Notes under the pieces: generated by a model
What the model saw: only the letters and a program-made list of their open reading frames with translations
What the model was told of the DNA's origin: nothing
Database searches by the model: none
Made by a program: the position numbers and the translations under genes
Shown: positions 35,032 to 45,609 of the stretch, in pieces
Position numbering within the stretch: the stretch's first letter is position 1
Layout: each line of letters starts with the position of its first letter
Assembly: GCF_009720745.1 (NCBI RefSeq)
Contig: NZ_WNKX01000007.1
Coordinates: forward strand, 186,001-250,000
Direction of reading: 5' to 3'
Source of the DNA: Massilia eburnea
GTDB taxonomy: Bacteria; Pseudomonadota; Gammaproteobacteria; Burkholderiales; Burkholderiaceae_D
Length of the DNA: 64,000 bases

Positions 35032-35899
35032 CCCGGCTCCATTCGCACCAGCCACCGTCGTACACGCTGATGCGCTCCCAGTCCATCAGCCAGGCATAGA
35101 AAAATGCCAGCGAAGCCCGCCAGCCGGTGCCGCAATAGAACGCGGTGCGCTGGCCGGGCTCGATCCCTGCCTGGCGCCACAGCGCGCTGATTTCCGCGGA
35201 AGGCTTCATCGTTCCATCGGCATGCTGGTATTCGCTCATGCTGTGCACGTCGCCGTCGTTGCCGGCCCGGCCCCAGCGCGCGCCCGGGATATCGCCGCGC
35301 GCATCGATATAGCTGTAGCCGGAAGTGGCGCCGACGTGCTCCTGCCAGGTGCGGATGCTGACCAGGGCGCCGTCCGGCTGCTGCAGCAGTTCGCGCGCCT
35401 GGGCGGTGTCGATCAGGTAATCAGGACGCGCAGGGAAGGCGGCGCCGAAGCTGGCCGCCGCTTGCGGCGCGGGGCTTGCGCCCTGTTCCAGCGCGTGCCC
35501 GGCGCGCAGCCAGCCATCCAGGCCGCCATCAAGCAGGCGCACATCGGCCACCCCGGCGTACAGCATCAGGTGAGCGGCGCGGGCGGCGGCCAGGGAATTG
35601 CGGCCGTACAGGATGACGGTGGTGTCGTGGCGGATGCCGTTTTCCAGCAGCAGCGCCAGGAAGGCGTCGTCGGATACCTTGTTCCACAAAGGTTGGACTT
35701 CCAGGCGGTTGGTGTCGATGTAGCCGGCGCCCGGAATATGGCCGCCTTCGTAGGCGGCAAGGCTGCCGCAGCCTACCTCGAACAGGCGCCACGCCCCGCC
35801 CGGCGCTGCCAGCACGGGCACGCCTGCGAGCAGGCGCGCCAGCCAGGCAGGCGATGGCAGTTGGCGCCAGCGCGCCAGGTCGGGACGAAAACCATGCAT
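35003..35899 (-). CDS. Two-domain rhodanese/sulfurtransferase (SseA type)
   Basis: A 298-residue thiosulfate or 3-mercaptopyruvate sulfurtransferase. The N-terminal inactive rhodanese domain has YEGGHIPGAGYIDTN and VRLLDGGLDGWLRAGH. The catalytic C-terminal domain has AFYCGTGWRASLAFFYAW, with Cys in CGTGWRAS, and VYDGGWCEWS. The loop CGTGWR differs from the mercaptopyruvate CGSGVT and thiosulfate CRKGVT types, so the donor is uncertain. The 3' end overlaps the cytochrome gene on the opposite strand. Confidence 0.88.
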   Translation of the reverse strand: MHGFRPDLARWRQLPSPAWLARLLAGVPVLAAPGGAWRLFEVGCGSLAAYEGGHIPGAGYIDTNRLEVQPLWNKVSDDAFLALLLENGIRHDTTVILYGRNSLAAARAAHLMLYAGVADVRLLDGGLDGWLRAGHALEQGASPAPQAAASFGAAFPARPDYLIDTAQARELLQQPDGALVSIRTWQEHVGATSGYSYIDARGDIPGARWGRAGNDGDVHSMSEYQHADGTMKPSAEISALWRQAGIEPGQRTAFYCGTGWRASLAFFYAWLMDWERISVYDGGWCEWSRVNPPASCSG

Positions 35900-35915
35900 T
35901 TACAACAACTCAAAA

Positions 35916-38807
35916 TCAGGAACCAGCCGGGAGTTTACCAGCTTCGGCGGCCGCCTCCGGCTTTGCCACCGGGCTGGCCTCGGGCTTGGCATCGGACTTC
36001 TCTTCGGCCGGATGCAGCACCACCTGCACATAATTATTGAAATCGAAATAGCGCTTGGCCGCAGCCTGCACGTCGGCCGCCGTCAGGCTGGCGATCATCT
36101 CGTTCTGGCGCAGCAGCAGTTTCGGGTCGGTCTTGTTGACTACCGACAGCTGCAGGTTGCCCGCCCACCAGCCGTTTTCGCGCAGCGCCTTGCGGTAATT
36201 GGCCGTCCAGTTCTCCTTCACCTTGGCCAGGTCGGCTTCTTCCGGCCCCTTTTCCTGCAGCTTGCGCACTTCGGCAAATGTCGCCTCGATCGCCTTGTCC
36301 ACGTTTTCCGGCGCAGTCGGCAAGCCGATATTGATCGAGTAATTGCCGTAAGGGTAGCGGCCCATGCCGCCGGTGATGCTGGCGGTGTAGACCAGGCCGC
36401 GCTGCTCGCGCAAGGCTTCGGTAGCCTTGATCTGCATGATCTCGATCAGGGCGCGCAGGCGCATCTGCTCCACCTCGTCAACCTTGGCGTCGCCCGTGAA
36501 GGCAATGTCCACCTGGCTCTTCGCTTCACGGCCGCGGCGCACTTCTTTCTTCACCACGCCGCGCACAGGGCGCACATTGCGATCCTTGTACGCTGTCGGG
36601 ATCTTCGTCGCCGGCATGCCGCCGATATAGGTTGCGATCAGGGGCTTGATCTTGGCCAGCTCGAAGCTGCCGACGAAGACGAAGGTCATGCCGTAGGCGC
36701 TGGACAAGCGCTCCTTGTGCATTTCCATGACACGGTCAAGACGGATGCCATCCAGTTCTTCCGGACGCGGCGTCAAGGGCACCCGTGGATGGTTGCCGTA
36801 CAAGGTCGTGCGCATGGTATCGACCAGCACCGCATCCGGGCGCGCCAGCGCATTGCGCGCCTGCTCCTGCTGTTTGTCGATGAAGACGTCGAACAGCGCC
36901 TGATCACGGCGCGGCTGCGTCATTTGCAGGTAAGCCAGCTGCAGCATGGTTTCCACGTCGGCGCTGCTGGAACCGCCGCCGAAGCCCTCCGTCACATTGC
37001 CGATGGCGTAGGCCGAACGCACGCTGCGGCCGGCCAGGATCTTCTGCAAGTCCAGCGGCGCGTAATCCTTCACGCCCATGCTGGCCAGGATGGCGCTGGC
37101 ATAGCGTGCATTGACAATATCGCCCTCGTCCGCCATGGACTGGCCGCCAAAGCGGGTCGAATTCATCAGCACCTGGTCGTTCTTGAAATCGGTCGGCTTG
37201 AGCAGGACTTTCACCCCGTTCGACAGCAACAGCTCGGTAACGCCCAGCGCCTTGTCCTCGGACTCCTTGACGATGCGCCCAGGCTTGGGCGGATGCGCCA
37301 GCAGGCTGGCGGCCAGTGCCTTTTCCTCATGCGCCGCCATGGTGGCTTTTTCCGCCTCATCCACGGTGGCCAGCATCTGCTTCCCATCCGGCACCACGGT
37401 GCCCGATTTGTCGTTGCCCATGAAGATGATCAGCTTCTTCTGCCCGACCGGGATGGCGCTGCGCACCTGGGCGTTGACTTCTTCCAGCGTCACGCCCGGC
37501 AGCAAATCCTTGTGGTAGTTGTATTCGTTTTCGATGCCCGGCATCGATTCGCCATCAAGGAAGTGGCGCGTATATTCGGCCACATGAACCGCCGATTCGG
37601 TCTTGTCACGCTCGTTGTACAAAGTCTCGACATAGCGCGCCATGCTGCGCTTGGTGCGCTCCAGTTCCGCTGCGCTGAAGCCCAGCTGGCGCGCCCGTTC
37701 GCCCTCCTCCACCACGGCGCGGATGGCAGGCAGCGCGCCGGCCTTGCCGACCACGGCGCTGGAAACGAAAGAGCGGTAGCCGTGCACCGCCTTGGCCATG
37801 CTGCTATAGCCCTGCAGGAAAGGCGGATTGCTTTGCTGCGACAGTTCGGCGATACGCTGGCTCAGCATCGCGGCCGACAACTGCTCCACGATCTCCTTGC
37901 GGTACTCGCCGACCGTCTTCGATTCAGTGCGCTGCATGAACGGGTAACGGATCGTCACCAGGTTCGAAGGCGATTCGCGGTCGGTTACCACAATGGCTTC
38001 CGACGCCTTGCGTTCCGGGATCTCCGCGTAGTTGCGCGGGCGCGGATTGGCAGGGTTCACCAGGCGCGAGAAATGGCTGATCACCAGGCGCTCGGCCTCC
38101 TGCGGATCGACGTCGCCCACCACCATCACGGCCATCAGGTCGGGACGGTACCAATCCTTGTAGAAGCGGCGGATCACTTCCGGCTTGAAGGTCTTGAGGA
38201 TTTCCTCCTTGCCGATCGGCAGGCGGTGCGCGTACAGGGAACCGTTGAAAATCTTCGGCAACAGCACCTTGTTCATGCGGTCGGTCGCGCCCTTGCCAAG
38301 GCGCAGTTCTTCCAGCACGATGCCGCGCTCACTATCGATGTCGGCGTCGTTGAAGGTCACACCCTGGGCCCAGTCTTCCAGCACCAGCAAGCCTTTGTCC
38401 AGGTTCTCCTTCCTGTCGACCGGGATCGGCAGCATGTACACCGTTTCGTCGAAGCTGGTGTAGGCATTCAGGTCGGCGCCGAACTTCACGCCCACCGACT
38501 GCAGCCAGGACACCAGTTCATGGCGTTTGAAGTGGGTCGACCCATTGAAGGCCATGTGCTCGGTGAAGTGGGCCAGGCCAAGCTGGTCCTCGTCCTCCAA
38601 TACCGAACCGGCGCGCACCACCAGGCGCAATTCCACGCGCTTTTCCGGGCGCTGGTTCTGGCGGATGTAGTAAGTGAGGCCATTGGGCAGTTTCCCCACT
38701 TTGACCAGGGGATCAAGCGGCAGCTGGGAGGCCAGTTCTGGCGCGGCGGAAGCCACGAATGCGCAGCATGCCAGCGCGGCGGACAGGAAGAATTTTAGTA
38801 GTTTCAT
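35916..38807 (-). CDS. Exported M16-family zinc metallopeptidase
   Basis: The 963-residue pitrilysin/insulinase family protease has a signal peptide (MKLLKFFLSAALACCAFVASA). The inverted zinc motif HFTEHMAF (HxxEH) is in DQLGLAHFTEH, and M16 signatures GKLPNGLTYYIRQN and VVGDVDPQEAERLVI follow. It has the usual two M16 and two M16C modules and a charged Ala/Glu-rich tail. Such periplasmic enzymes degrade small peptides. The first Met of the longer frame (38933) is rejected in favour of the signal peptide start. Confidence 0.9.
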   Translation of the reverse strand: MKLLKFFLSAALACCAFVASAAPELASQLPLDPLVKVGKLPNGLTYYIRQNQRPEKRVELRLVVRAGSVLEDEDQLGLAHFTEHMAFNGSTHFKRHELVSWLQSVGVKFGADLNAYTSFDETVYMLPIPVDRKENLDKGLLVLEDWAQGVTFNDADIDSERGIVLEELRLGKGATDRMNKVLLPKIFNGSLYAHRLPIGKEEILKTFKPEVIRRFYKDWYRPDLMAVMVVGDVDPQEAERLVISHFSRLVNPANPRPRNYAEIPERKASEAIVVTDRESPSNLVTIRYPFMQRTESKTVGEYRKEIVEQLSAAMLSQRIAELSQQSNPPFLQGYSSMAKAVHGYRSFVSSAVVGKAGALPAIRAVVEEGERARQLGFSAAELERTKRSMARYVETLYNERDKTESAVHVAEYTRHFLDGESMPGIENEYNYHKDLLPGVTLEEVNAQVRSAIPVGQKKLIIFMGNDKSGTVVPDGKQMLATVDEAEKATMAAHEEKALAASLLAHPPKPGRIVKESEDKALGVTELLLSNGVKVLLKPTDFKNDQVLMNSTRFGGQSMADEGDIVNARYASAILASMGVKDYAPLDLQKILAGRSVRSAYAIGNVTEGFGGGSSSADVETMLQLAYLQMTQPRRDQALFDVFIDKQQEQARNALARPDAVLVDTMRTTLYGNHPRVPLTPRPEELDGIRLDRVMEMHKERLSSAYGMTFVFVGSFELAKIKPLIATYIGGMPATKIPTAYKDRNVRPVRGVVKKEVRRGREAKSQVDIAFTGDAKVDEVEQMRLRALIEIMQIKATEALREQRGLVYTASITGGMGRYPYGNYSINIGLPTAPENVDKAIEATFAEVRKLQEKGPEEADLAKVKENWTANYRKALRENGWWAGNLQLSVVNKTDPKLLLRQNEMIASLTAADVQAAAKRYFDFNNYVQVVLHPAEEKSDAKPEASPVAKPEAAAEAGKLPAGS

Positions 38808-38847
38808 AACATAGTACGATACACCATAGCTTATTCTTAATGCTAGT

Positions 38848-39627
38848 ATGCCAACCATGAACGCCCACCGCTCCGCAATTGCATGGCTAAACAGCTGGTG
38901 GCAGCTGCTGCAGTTCGCCGCCCTGCTGCTCACGCGCGCCCTGGCCCCATCCAGCTATCGGCGTGACAACCGGCGCATGCTGTCCGAACAGATCGTGATC
39001 GCCACCACCGTCAACCTGGTCTGGTTTTCCGTGCTGTGCGCCCTGATCAGCCTTATCATCATCCGCATCGTCGTGGTCACCTCGGCCAGCTACGGCCTGT
39101 CGCGCTATGCGCTGGAAATGGTGGTGCGGGTGCTGGTGCTGGAACTGGTGCCGCTGACGGCCGCGCTGTTCGTGGCGCTGCGCACCACGCTGCCGGCCGG
39201 CGTCGAATTCGCGCAGCAAAGGATAGCAGGGAACGCCCCGGACGCGCGCGCCGCTTTGCGCACCCAGTTCTATCCGCGCGCCGCGGCCGGCGTGTTTGCG
39301 GTGTGGATGCTGGCTGCGGTCAGCTGCCTGCTCACCCTGGTGCTGGCCTATCTTGTGATGTATGGCTTCACGCCGTGGGCGCTACCCGGCTACACCCGCG
39401 TGGTGGGACAGATCTTCAATCCGGCCGTGTGCCTGATCCTGGCGTTGAAAGTGGTGTTTTTCAGCCTGGCGGTGGCGGTGATCCCGCTCGCCTCCTCTTA
39501 CTACAGCAGCGCCACCAGCCCGCTGCTGCGGCGTATCGGCGCGGCCCACGGGCTGGCCGATATGGTGCGCATGTTTTCCGTGATCCTGGTGGTGGAAGCA
39601 GCTTCCCTGATGGGCAATTATTACTGA
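38848..39627 (+). CDS. MlaE-like ABC permease
   Basis: A 259-residue integral membrane protein with five or six hydrophobic segments. The segment LELVPLTAALFVALRTT corresponds to the conserved EL.P..A..VA.R loop of MlaE permeases of phospholipid transporters. It is followed 4 nt later by an MCE-domain gene. No ATP-binding subunit (MlaF) gene lies between or beside them. It is divergent to the M16 gene, with 40 bases between. Confidence 0.82.
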   Translation: MPTMNAHRSAIAWLNSWWQLLQFAALLLTRALAPSSYRRDNRRMLSEQIVIATTVNLVWFSVLCALISLIIIRIVVVTSASYGLSRYALEMVVRVLVLELVPLTAALFVALRTTLPAGVEFAQQRIAGNAPDARAALRTQFYPRAAAGVFAVWMLAAVSCLLTLVLAYLVMYGFTPWALPGYTRVVGQIFNPAVCLILALKVVFFSLAVAVIPLASSYYSSATSPLLRRIGAAHGLADMVRMFSVILVVEAASLMGNYY

Positions 39628-39631
39628 CGAT

Positions 39632-40591
39632 ATGAGCGACACGATTACCCCTCCCGAACCGGCGCCGGTTCACAACGCCGAAGCCAAGGCAATCGCCTTG
39701 CTGATTCTGCTGGCGGCACTGATTTTGGGCGCCGTCCTGTACCTGATGTACGCGCGCGGAGCCTTCGAAGCCACGCAGCGCCTGGTGCTCACCGCCGACG
39801 ATTCGGAAGGCGTAGCGGTCGGCATGGACGTGACGTTTGCCGGCTTCCCGATCGGACGGGTGCAGCGCATCGAACTGTCGCAGGAAGGCAAAGCGCGCAT
39901 CCTGGTCGACGTACCGAGCAAAGATGCACACTGGCTGCGCACCAGCAGCGTCTTCACGCTGGAAAAAGGCCTGGTGGGAGGCGCCAAGTTGCGCGCCTTC
40001 ACCGGCATCCCGTCCGACCCGCCGCTGGCGCCGGATTCCGAGCGCGCGCTGCTGGTAGGCGATACCGCCGCCGAAATCCCGCGTCTCCTGCAGTCGGCGA
40101 AAGACTTGCTGAACAATCTGGCAGCGCTGACGGCCGACGACTCCGCCCTCGGCGCCAGCTTGCGCAATGTACAGGGCGTGACCGAAAAACTGAATGGCCC
40201 CGGCGGCGCCCTGGGCGTACTGGCCGGCGAAGACCAGAAGGCGCGCGAGCTGCTGCGCAATGCCAACTCGCTGGTGCTCAAGGCCGACAGCCTGGTAGGC
40301 AATGCTGACAAGCGCGTGTTCGGCGAAAAAGGCCTGGCCAACGACAGCCAGGCCGCGGTCCTGCAGCTGAATGCCCTGCTTTCCGACGCGAGAAACACGC
40401 TCAAGAAACTCGATTCCGTCCTGGTCGAAGCACAAGCCGTCGGCGCCAACACGCGCGCCGCCACCGAAGACCTGGGCGCGCTGCGGGCGGAGGTGGACGC
40501 CAACTTGCGCAAAGTCGAACAGATGATCAATGAATTGAACCGCAAATGGCCGTTCAAAGGCAGCAGCCAGGCGGAGATCAAGCTCCCATGA
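39632..40591 (+). CDS. MlaD/MCE-domain transporter substrate-binding protein
   Basis: A 319-residue protein with an N-terminal anchor (AIALLILLAALILGAVLYLMY) and an MCE domain (LTADDSEGVAVGMDVTFAGFPIGRVQRIEL). A long helical C-terminal region rich in hydrophilic heptads follows. MCE proteins bind and shuttle lipids across the periplasm. It lies between the permease and lipoprotein genes, with ATGA overlap to the latter. Confidence 0.87.
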   Translation: MSDTITPPEPAPVHNAEAKAIALLILLAALILGAVLYLMYARGAFEATQRLVLTADDSEGVAVGMDVTFAGFPIGRVQRIELSQEGKARILVDVPSKDAHWLRTSSVFTLEKGLVGGAKLRAFTGIPSDPPLAPDSERALLVGDTAAEIPRLLQSAKDLLNNLAALTADDSALGASLRNVQGVTEKLNGPGGALGVLAGEDQKARELLRNANSLVLKADSLVGNADKRVFGEKGLANDSQAAVLQLNALLSDARNTLKKLDSVLVEAQAVGANTRAATEDLGALRAEVDANLRKVEQMINELNRKWPFKGSSQAEIKLP

Positions 40592-41241
40592 AGACAATCG
40601 CAATCGCACTCGCCGCATCCCTGCTCACCGCCTGCAGCAGTGGCCCGCGCGTACCGGACTGGCAGATCAACGCAGCCAGCGCCACCGAGCGCGCCAGCAG
40701 CGCCTACCTGGAAGGCAAGACCGCCATCGCCGAACGCGAATTCGCGTTGGCGCGCAACCAGGTCGGCAGCACCGCCCAGCCCGAATACGCGATCCGCGTC
40801 GAATTGCTGCGCTGCGCGGTGCAGGTGGCGGCGCTGGAATTCGAAGACTGCGCCGGCTTCACAGCCCTGGCCCCCGATGCCAGTGCAGCCGACCAGGCCT
40901 ATGCGCGCTACCTGGCCGGCAAGGCAACGGCCGCCGACGCCGCCCAGTTGCCAGAAGCGCAGCGCGCCGTAGCCGCCGCCGGCAGCGACACCGCCGCAGC
41001 GGCCGCCGCAGCCGCCATCAGCGACCCGCTATCGCGCCTGGTCGCCGCCGGCGCCCTGCTGCGCGCCAACCGCGCCACACCGGAAGTGGTGGCGATGGCC
41101 ATCAACACCGCCTCCTCGCAAGGCTGGCGGCGTGGCGTACTGGCCTGGCTGAATGTCCAACTCAAACGCGCCGAACAAGCCGGCGACGAAGCCGAAGCCG
41201 CCCGCCTGCGCCGCCGCATCAAGCTCGCCAGCACCCCATAG
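40588..41241 (+). CDS. Lipoprotein of the MCE transport cluster
   Basis: The 217-residue lipoprotein has lipobox LTAC (Cys near residue 14). The rest is Ala-rich and helical, with weak TPR-like helix pairs (SSAYLEGKTAIAEREFALARNQ; YARYLAGKATAADAAQLPEAQRAV). It occupies the slot of the auxiliary outer-membrane lipoprotein (PqiC/MlaA-type) in related clusters, but similarity to those is not evident. The ATG overlaps the MCE stop. Confidence 0.75.
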   Translation: MKTIAIALAASLLTACSSGPRVPDWQINAASATERASSAYLEGKTAIAEREFALARNQVGSTAQPEYAIRVELLRCAVQVAALEFEDCAGFTALAPDASAADQAYARYLAGKATAADAAQLPEAQRAVAAAGSDTAAAAAAAAISDPLSRLVAAGALLRANRATPEVVAMAINTASSQGWRRGVLAWLNVQLKRAEQAGDEAEAARLRRRIKLASTP

Positions 41242-41257
41242 CGAAAGCCCCACTGCC

Positions 41258-41368
41258 CAGCCCGTGTCCCACCCTGGGGTCACACCCGAAATGGGACACG
41301 AGCTCGAGCATCATATGGCTGAACTCGTGTCCCGAAACGGGTGTGACCCCAAGGTGGGACACGGGCTG
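41258..41368. repeat. Large inverted repeat E between lipoprotein and helicase genes
   Basis: Arms 41258-41302 and 41324-41368, 45 bases each, are inverted copies with about five mismatches, around a 21-base loop. They carry CAGCCCGTGTCCCACC, GGGGTCACACCC and GGGACACGAG. The wording shares GGGGTCACACCC with the right arm of element B, so it may belong to the same broader family. It separates two converging genes and could act as a terminator. Confidence 0.8.
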
Positions 41369-41373
41369 GGCTG

Positions 41374-42633
<1,260 letters not shown>

Positions 42634-42726
42634 GGTGTGCTTCGATTGGATAAGCCGGCAGTATACCTTGCGCCGGATTTCATGCGACTATACGGTTGCT
42701 ATCAATCTACCAACAGCACTTGAAGA

Positions 42727-43689
42727 ATGATCAATTGGGACGCCCACTTCTGCCTGCCCCAGCATCCACAGGCAGATTTCTCACCCCTTAGCCAGCTGCA
42801 TGCCGCTGGCGTGAATTACGTGTCGATCAATGTGGGCATGGACATGAATCCGGTGTCGCAGGTGATGTCCGTGATCGCCGGCTACCGCGCCACCATCGCC
42901 GCCAACCCGGAGCGCTTCCGCCTTGTGTCCGGCGTCGATGAAGTGATCCAGGCCGCTGCCGATGGCGTGCTGGCCGTCGGCTTCGACCTGGAAGGCGCGA
43001 TGCCGCTGATGGACCAGCCGGAAATGGCTGCCGTCTACGCCCGCCTGGGCGTGCGCCAGATGCATTTCGCCTACAACCGCAACAACAGCGTTGCCGATGG
43101 CTGCCATGACACTGCGCGCGGCCTGACGCCACTGGGCCATAAAGTACTGCAGGCGGTGAACGACGCCGGCATCATCGTCGATTGTTCCCACACCGGGCGC
43201 TTGTGCAGCCTGGAGATCATGGCGGCGTCCAGCAAGCCGGTGGTGTTCAGCCACGCCAACCCTTTCGGGCTGCTGCCGCATGGCCGCAACGTGACCGATG
43301 AGCAGATCCAGGCCTGCGCTGCAACCGGCGGCGTGGTGTGCATTTCGGGTTTGTCCTGGTTTGTGGGCAGCGAGCAGCCAACCGCCGCCGATGTGGCGCG
43401 CAATGTCGCCTACGTTGCCGACCTGGTGGGGACGGCGCATGTCGGCATTGGCCTGGATATCTGTGTCAGCCAGAAGGACCTGGACGATACGCCTCCCGGC
43501 GACTTCGACCCGGCACGCTGGTGGCCCGAGTCGGCCGGCTACCGCGCCGGCCGTCCGCCCGCCTACGTTCCCCCTGCGGCCTGGAAATCGCTGCCGCTGG
43601 AATTGCGCAAGCTGGGCATGGCGCCCAATGAAATCGAGCAGGTCCTGGGCCGCAATATGCTGCGCGTGGCGCGCGCCACCTGGCTGTAA
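42727..43689 (+). CDS. Membrane dipeptidase-like (M19) protein
   Basis: A 320-residue renal-dipeptidase-family protein. It retains the catalytic Glu in VGFDLEGAMPL, the His ligands in VDCSHTG and VFSHANP, and the C-terminal GIGLDICVS. The N-terminal metal motif, usually DGHND, reads WDAHFC here: the first His remains but the Asp is replaced by Cys. Either the metal site is altered or the substrate differs. There is no signal peptide. It stands alone, divergent to the helicase gene. Confidence 0.85.
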   Translation: MINWDAHFCLPQHPQADFSPLSQLHAAGVNYVSINVGMDMNPVSQVMSVIAGYRATIAANPERFRLVSGVDEVIQAAADGVLAVGFDLEGAMPLMDQPEMAAVYARLGVRQMHFAYNRNNSVADGCHDTARGLTPLGHKVLQAVNDAGIIVDCSHTGRLCSLEIMAASSKPVVFSHANPFGLLPHGRNVTDEQIQACAATGGVVCISGLSWFVGSEQPTAADVARNVAYVADLVGTAHVGIGLDICVSQKDLDDTPPGDFDPARWWPESAGYRAGRPPAYVPPAAWKSLPLELRKLGMAPNEIEQVLGRNMLRVARATWL

Positions 43690-43699
43690 GACCAGCCGC

Positions 43700-44785
43700 T
43701 CAGGGCTTGACTGCTTCGCGCTGCAAAGCCGCCACTTGGCGCAGCCCTTCTTCATTCAGGAAGGGCTGCAGAGCCTTGAACGATACGACGGCGGTCACCA
43801 GGCATGGCCCTGTAGCACCTGCCTCAAATTCGATCCCACCGGACACAAGACGCGGGTCGCGCCAAGACTTGCCCGGATCCTTGCAGTCGGGATCCCCTCC
43901 GTTATTGTCGAACGGGCCAATTGCCTTTTGCAGCGCACGGCTTGTCGTGAAGACCTGCTCCGCACCGTCGTGTCCGGCTTCTTCGTGCCATGCGCCGCTG
44001 CGCGCATTGAACCAGCGCCACAAGTCGACCCTGTGGCCTGTCGTCAAATCCCATGTTTCATACCATGTGCTGCTGCCCGAAACGCCATGGCCTGCGGCCC
44101 ACTCCATGTCGCGCAGCGTCAGCCACCGGTCAGAAAGCCACATCACTTCCTCGAACGATTCCGCCAGGCCGTTCATGCGTGTATCGTGATGGCGCGCCAG
44201 GCGCTGGCGCAAGCGCTCCTGCAAAGTCTGGTTCACGGCGGCGCCAATTGCGCCGTAATCCCGGAGAACAATGGCGTTGGGCACAAAGGATTCCTGGTTG
44301 CCGCGCTCCTGGATGCGTGTAGAGAGTTCCTGGTAGCCGTGGCGGCCGAATTTCTTGACCGGGCCGGCTATCAGCTTCTCCGCATCTGCCACAGGCTTGA
44401 AGAATTGCCCTGCTTCGCACAGGTTGCGATCGGTGCTCCTTGCGGCGCTGGTCCGCTTGAGCCGGATGGGGGCCTGCTTGCTGGCGTCGGGACTAGACCA
44501 GATGCCGCGCAGGCTGTCGGCGCCGGCCTGCGCCAACTGCCATTTCCCGGTTGGCTCATCCTGATATCCTGCCGTTTCCCGCCATCCGCCATCCGCCCCT
44601 TCGACCGGCTCCAGATGGATATCCTCGCGATACTTCAGGTAGTAGTAGCGCGCATCGTCGTCGAGGCACACCCGGACCGGCTGCTTGCCGATCGTTCCCT
44701 CCCAAATGCCGCGCCATGCCTCCTGTGCAGAACACGTTCCAGCCACGGCCAGCAGCACTGCCGGCGCCCACAACCCTACTCTCAT
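43700..44785 (-). CDS. Exported hypothetical protein
   Basis: The 361-residue protein starts with a signal peptide (MRVGLWAPAVLLAVAGTCSA), followed by a domain beginning WRGIWEGTIGKQPVRVCLDDD. The rest has no motif I recognise; it includes SSTWYETWDLTTGHRVDLWRWF and several Cys. GGAG precedes the ATG. It lies 16 nt downstream of the VOC gene on the same strand, so may be the last gene of that operon. Function unknown. Confidence 0.7.
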   Translation of the reverse strand: MRVGLWAPAVLLAVAGTCSAQEAWRGIWEGTIGKQPVRVCLDDDARYYYLKYREDIHLEPVEGADGGWRETAGYQDEPTGKWQLAQAGADSLRGIWSSPDASKQAPIRLKRTSAARSTDRNLCEAGQFFKPVADAEKLIAGPVKKFGRHGYQELSTRIQERGNQESFVPNAIVLRDYGAIGAAVNQTLQERLRQRLARHHDTRMNGLAESFEEVMWLSDRWLTLRDMEWAAGHGVSGSSTWYETWDLTTGHRVDLWRWFNARSGAWHEEAGHDGAEQVFTTSRALQKAIGPFDNNGGDPDCKDPGKSWRDPRLVSGGIEFEAGATGPCLVTAVVSFKALQPFLNEEGLRQVAALQREAVKP

Positions 44786-44801
44786 AGATCTCCAAGTTGA
44801 T

Positions 44802-45191
44802 TTACATGCCGACGTCGCCGTAAGGCCCTGCCAGCACAACGACATACCCTTCCGGATCGCGCAGCCACAGCTCGCGATGCTGGGCATTACTGTTCTCCTT
44901 CGGTCCTTCCAGCACGGTGGCGCCGGCCGCAGTCGCGCGGTCCACTGCATCGTCGAAATCATCGGTCCAGAACCACAACAGCGCGCCGTTGCCGTATGGG
45001 CGCTGCTCTGGATTGCCAATATGGGGATGGTGGTGGGCGTCCCAGCGGTGCAACTGCAGGACCATGCGTCCGTCGTGCAGCAATTGCTCGTATTCGTTGC
45101 CGCCATGGCCGCTCTTCAGGCCCAGGGTTTTCTGGTACCACCGGCTGCTCGCCTCAACGTTGCTGACAGCGATCAAAGGTTGCGCTTGCAT
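44802..45191 (-). CDS. VOC/glyoxalase-family protein
   Basis: The 129-residue single VOC domain has QPLIAVSNVEASSRWYQKTLGLKSGH, LWFWTDDFDDAVDRATAAGATVL and LWLRDPEGYVVVLAG, typical of the glyoxalase/bleomycin-resistance superfamily. Metal ligands at the usual sites (His/Glu) are partly visible. GGGAGGGG precedes the ATG. Its first 38 bases overlap the 3' end of the upstream membrane protein gene, so translation is probably coupled. Confidence 0.85.
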   Translation of the reverse strand: MQAQPLIAVSNVEASSRWYQKTLGLKSGHGGNEYEQLLHDGRMVLQLHRWDAHHHPHIGNPEQRPYGNGALLWFWTDDFDDAVDRATAAGATVLEGPKENSNAQHRELWLRDPEGYVVVLAGPYGDVGM

Positions 45192-45600
45192 ATCCCCTCC
45201 CCATTCTGCTCAACGGAGGAACAGCATACCACTGCGCGACGCCCCACGCGACTTCCGGAACGATGAACAGCCACAATAACGGCGGGCCGCCATTTGCCAA
45301 CGCCCAGGCAAAACAGCTGCTGAACATGAAGCGGCCGGCGCCGTCGTAAGTGGCGAACTGCGGCTGCGGGTCGCGCAGGCGCAGCCAGGACCACATCAGT
45401 ACAATGCAGCCCATCATGCAGGCGAACAGCACGTGCAAGGTGCCGAAGGCGGGCAGCGGCGTCCCGCCCAGCGCCTGGTTGAGCGCGGAGAGGTTGCCGT
45501 GCGCGATGGCGAAAGTCCACGGGGTGGCGAAAGGTGCGGTGAGCACCAGGTCGTAGGCAGCGCTGGCGCGTACCAGTTTGGGGATGTTTGAAGTTTTCAT
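45154..45600 (-). CDS. Small membrane protein under MerR control
   Basis: A 148-residue protein with four hydrophobic segments (ASAAYDLVLTAPFATPWTFAI, LPAFGTLHVLFACMMGCIVLMWSWL, MFSSCFAWALANGGPPLLWLFIV and a short one). It is not a recognised family. The ATG at 45600 is chosen; the longer frame upstream enters the promoter. A MerR-type promoter, with dyad in the spacer, precedes it on the minus strand. The VOC gene overlaps its end. Confidence 0.72.
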   Translation of the reverse strand: MKTSNIPKLVRASAAYDLVLTAPFATPWTFAIAHGNLSALNQALGGTPLPAFGTLHVLFACMMGCIVLMWSWLRLRDPQPQFATYDGAGRFMFSSCFAWALANGGPPLLWLFIVPEVAWGVAQWYAVPPLSRMGRGYASATFDRCQQR

Positions 45601-45609
45601 GCTGCGCAG

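Noticed and set aside
36012..38798. Long plus-strand frame opposite the M16 protease
   Set aside because: Composition is antisense-like and no domain is visible, while the minus strand encodes a complete zinc protease.
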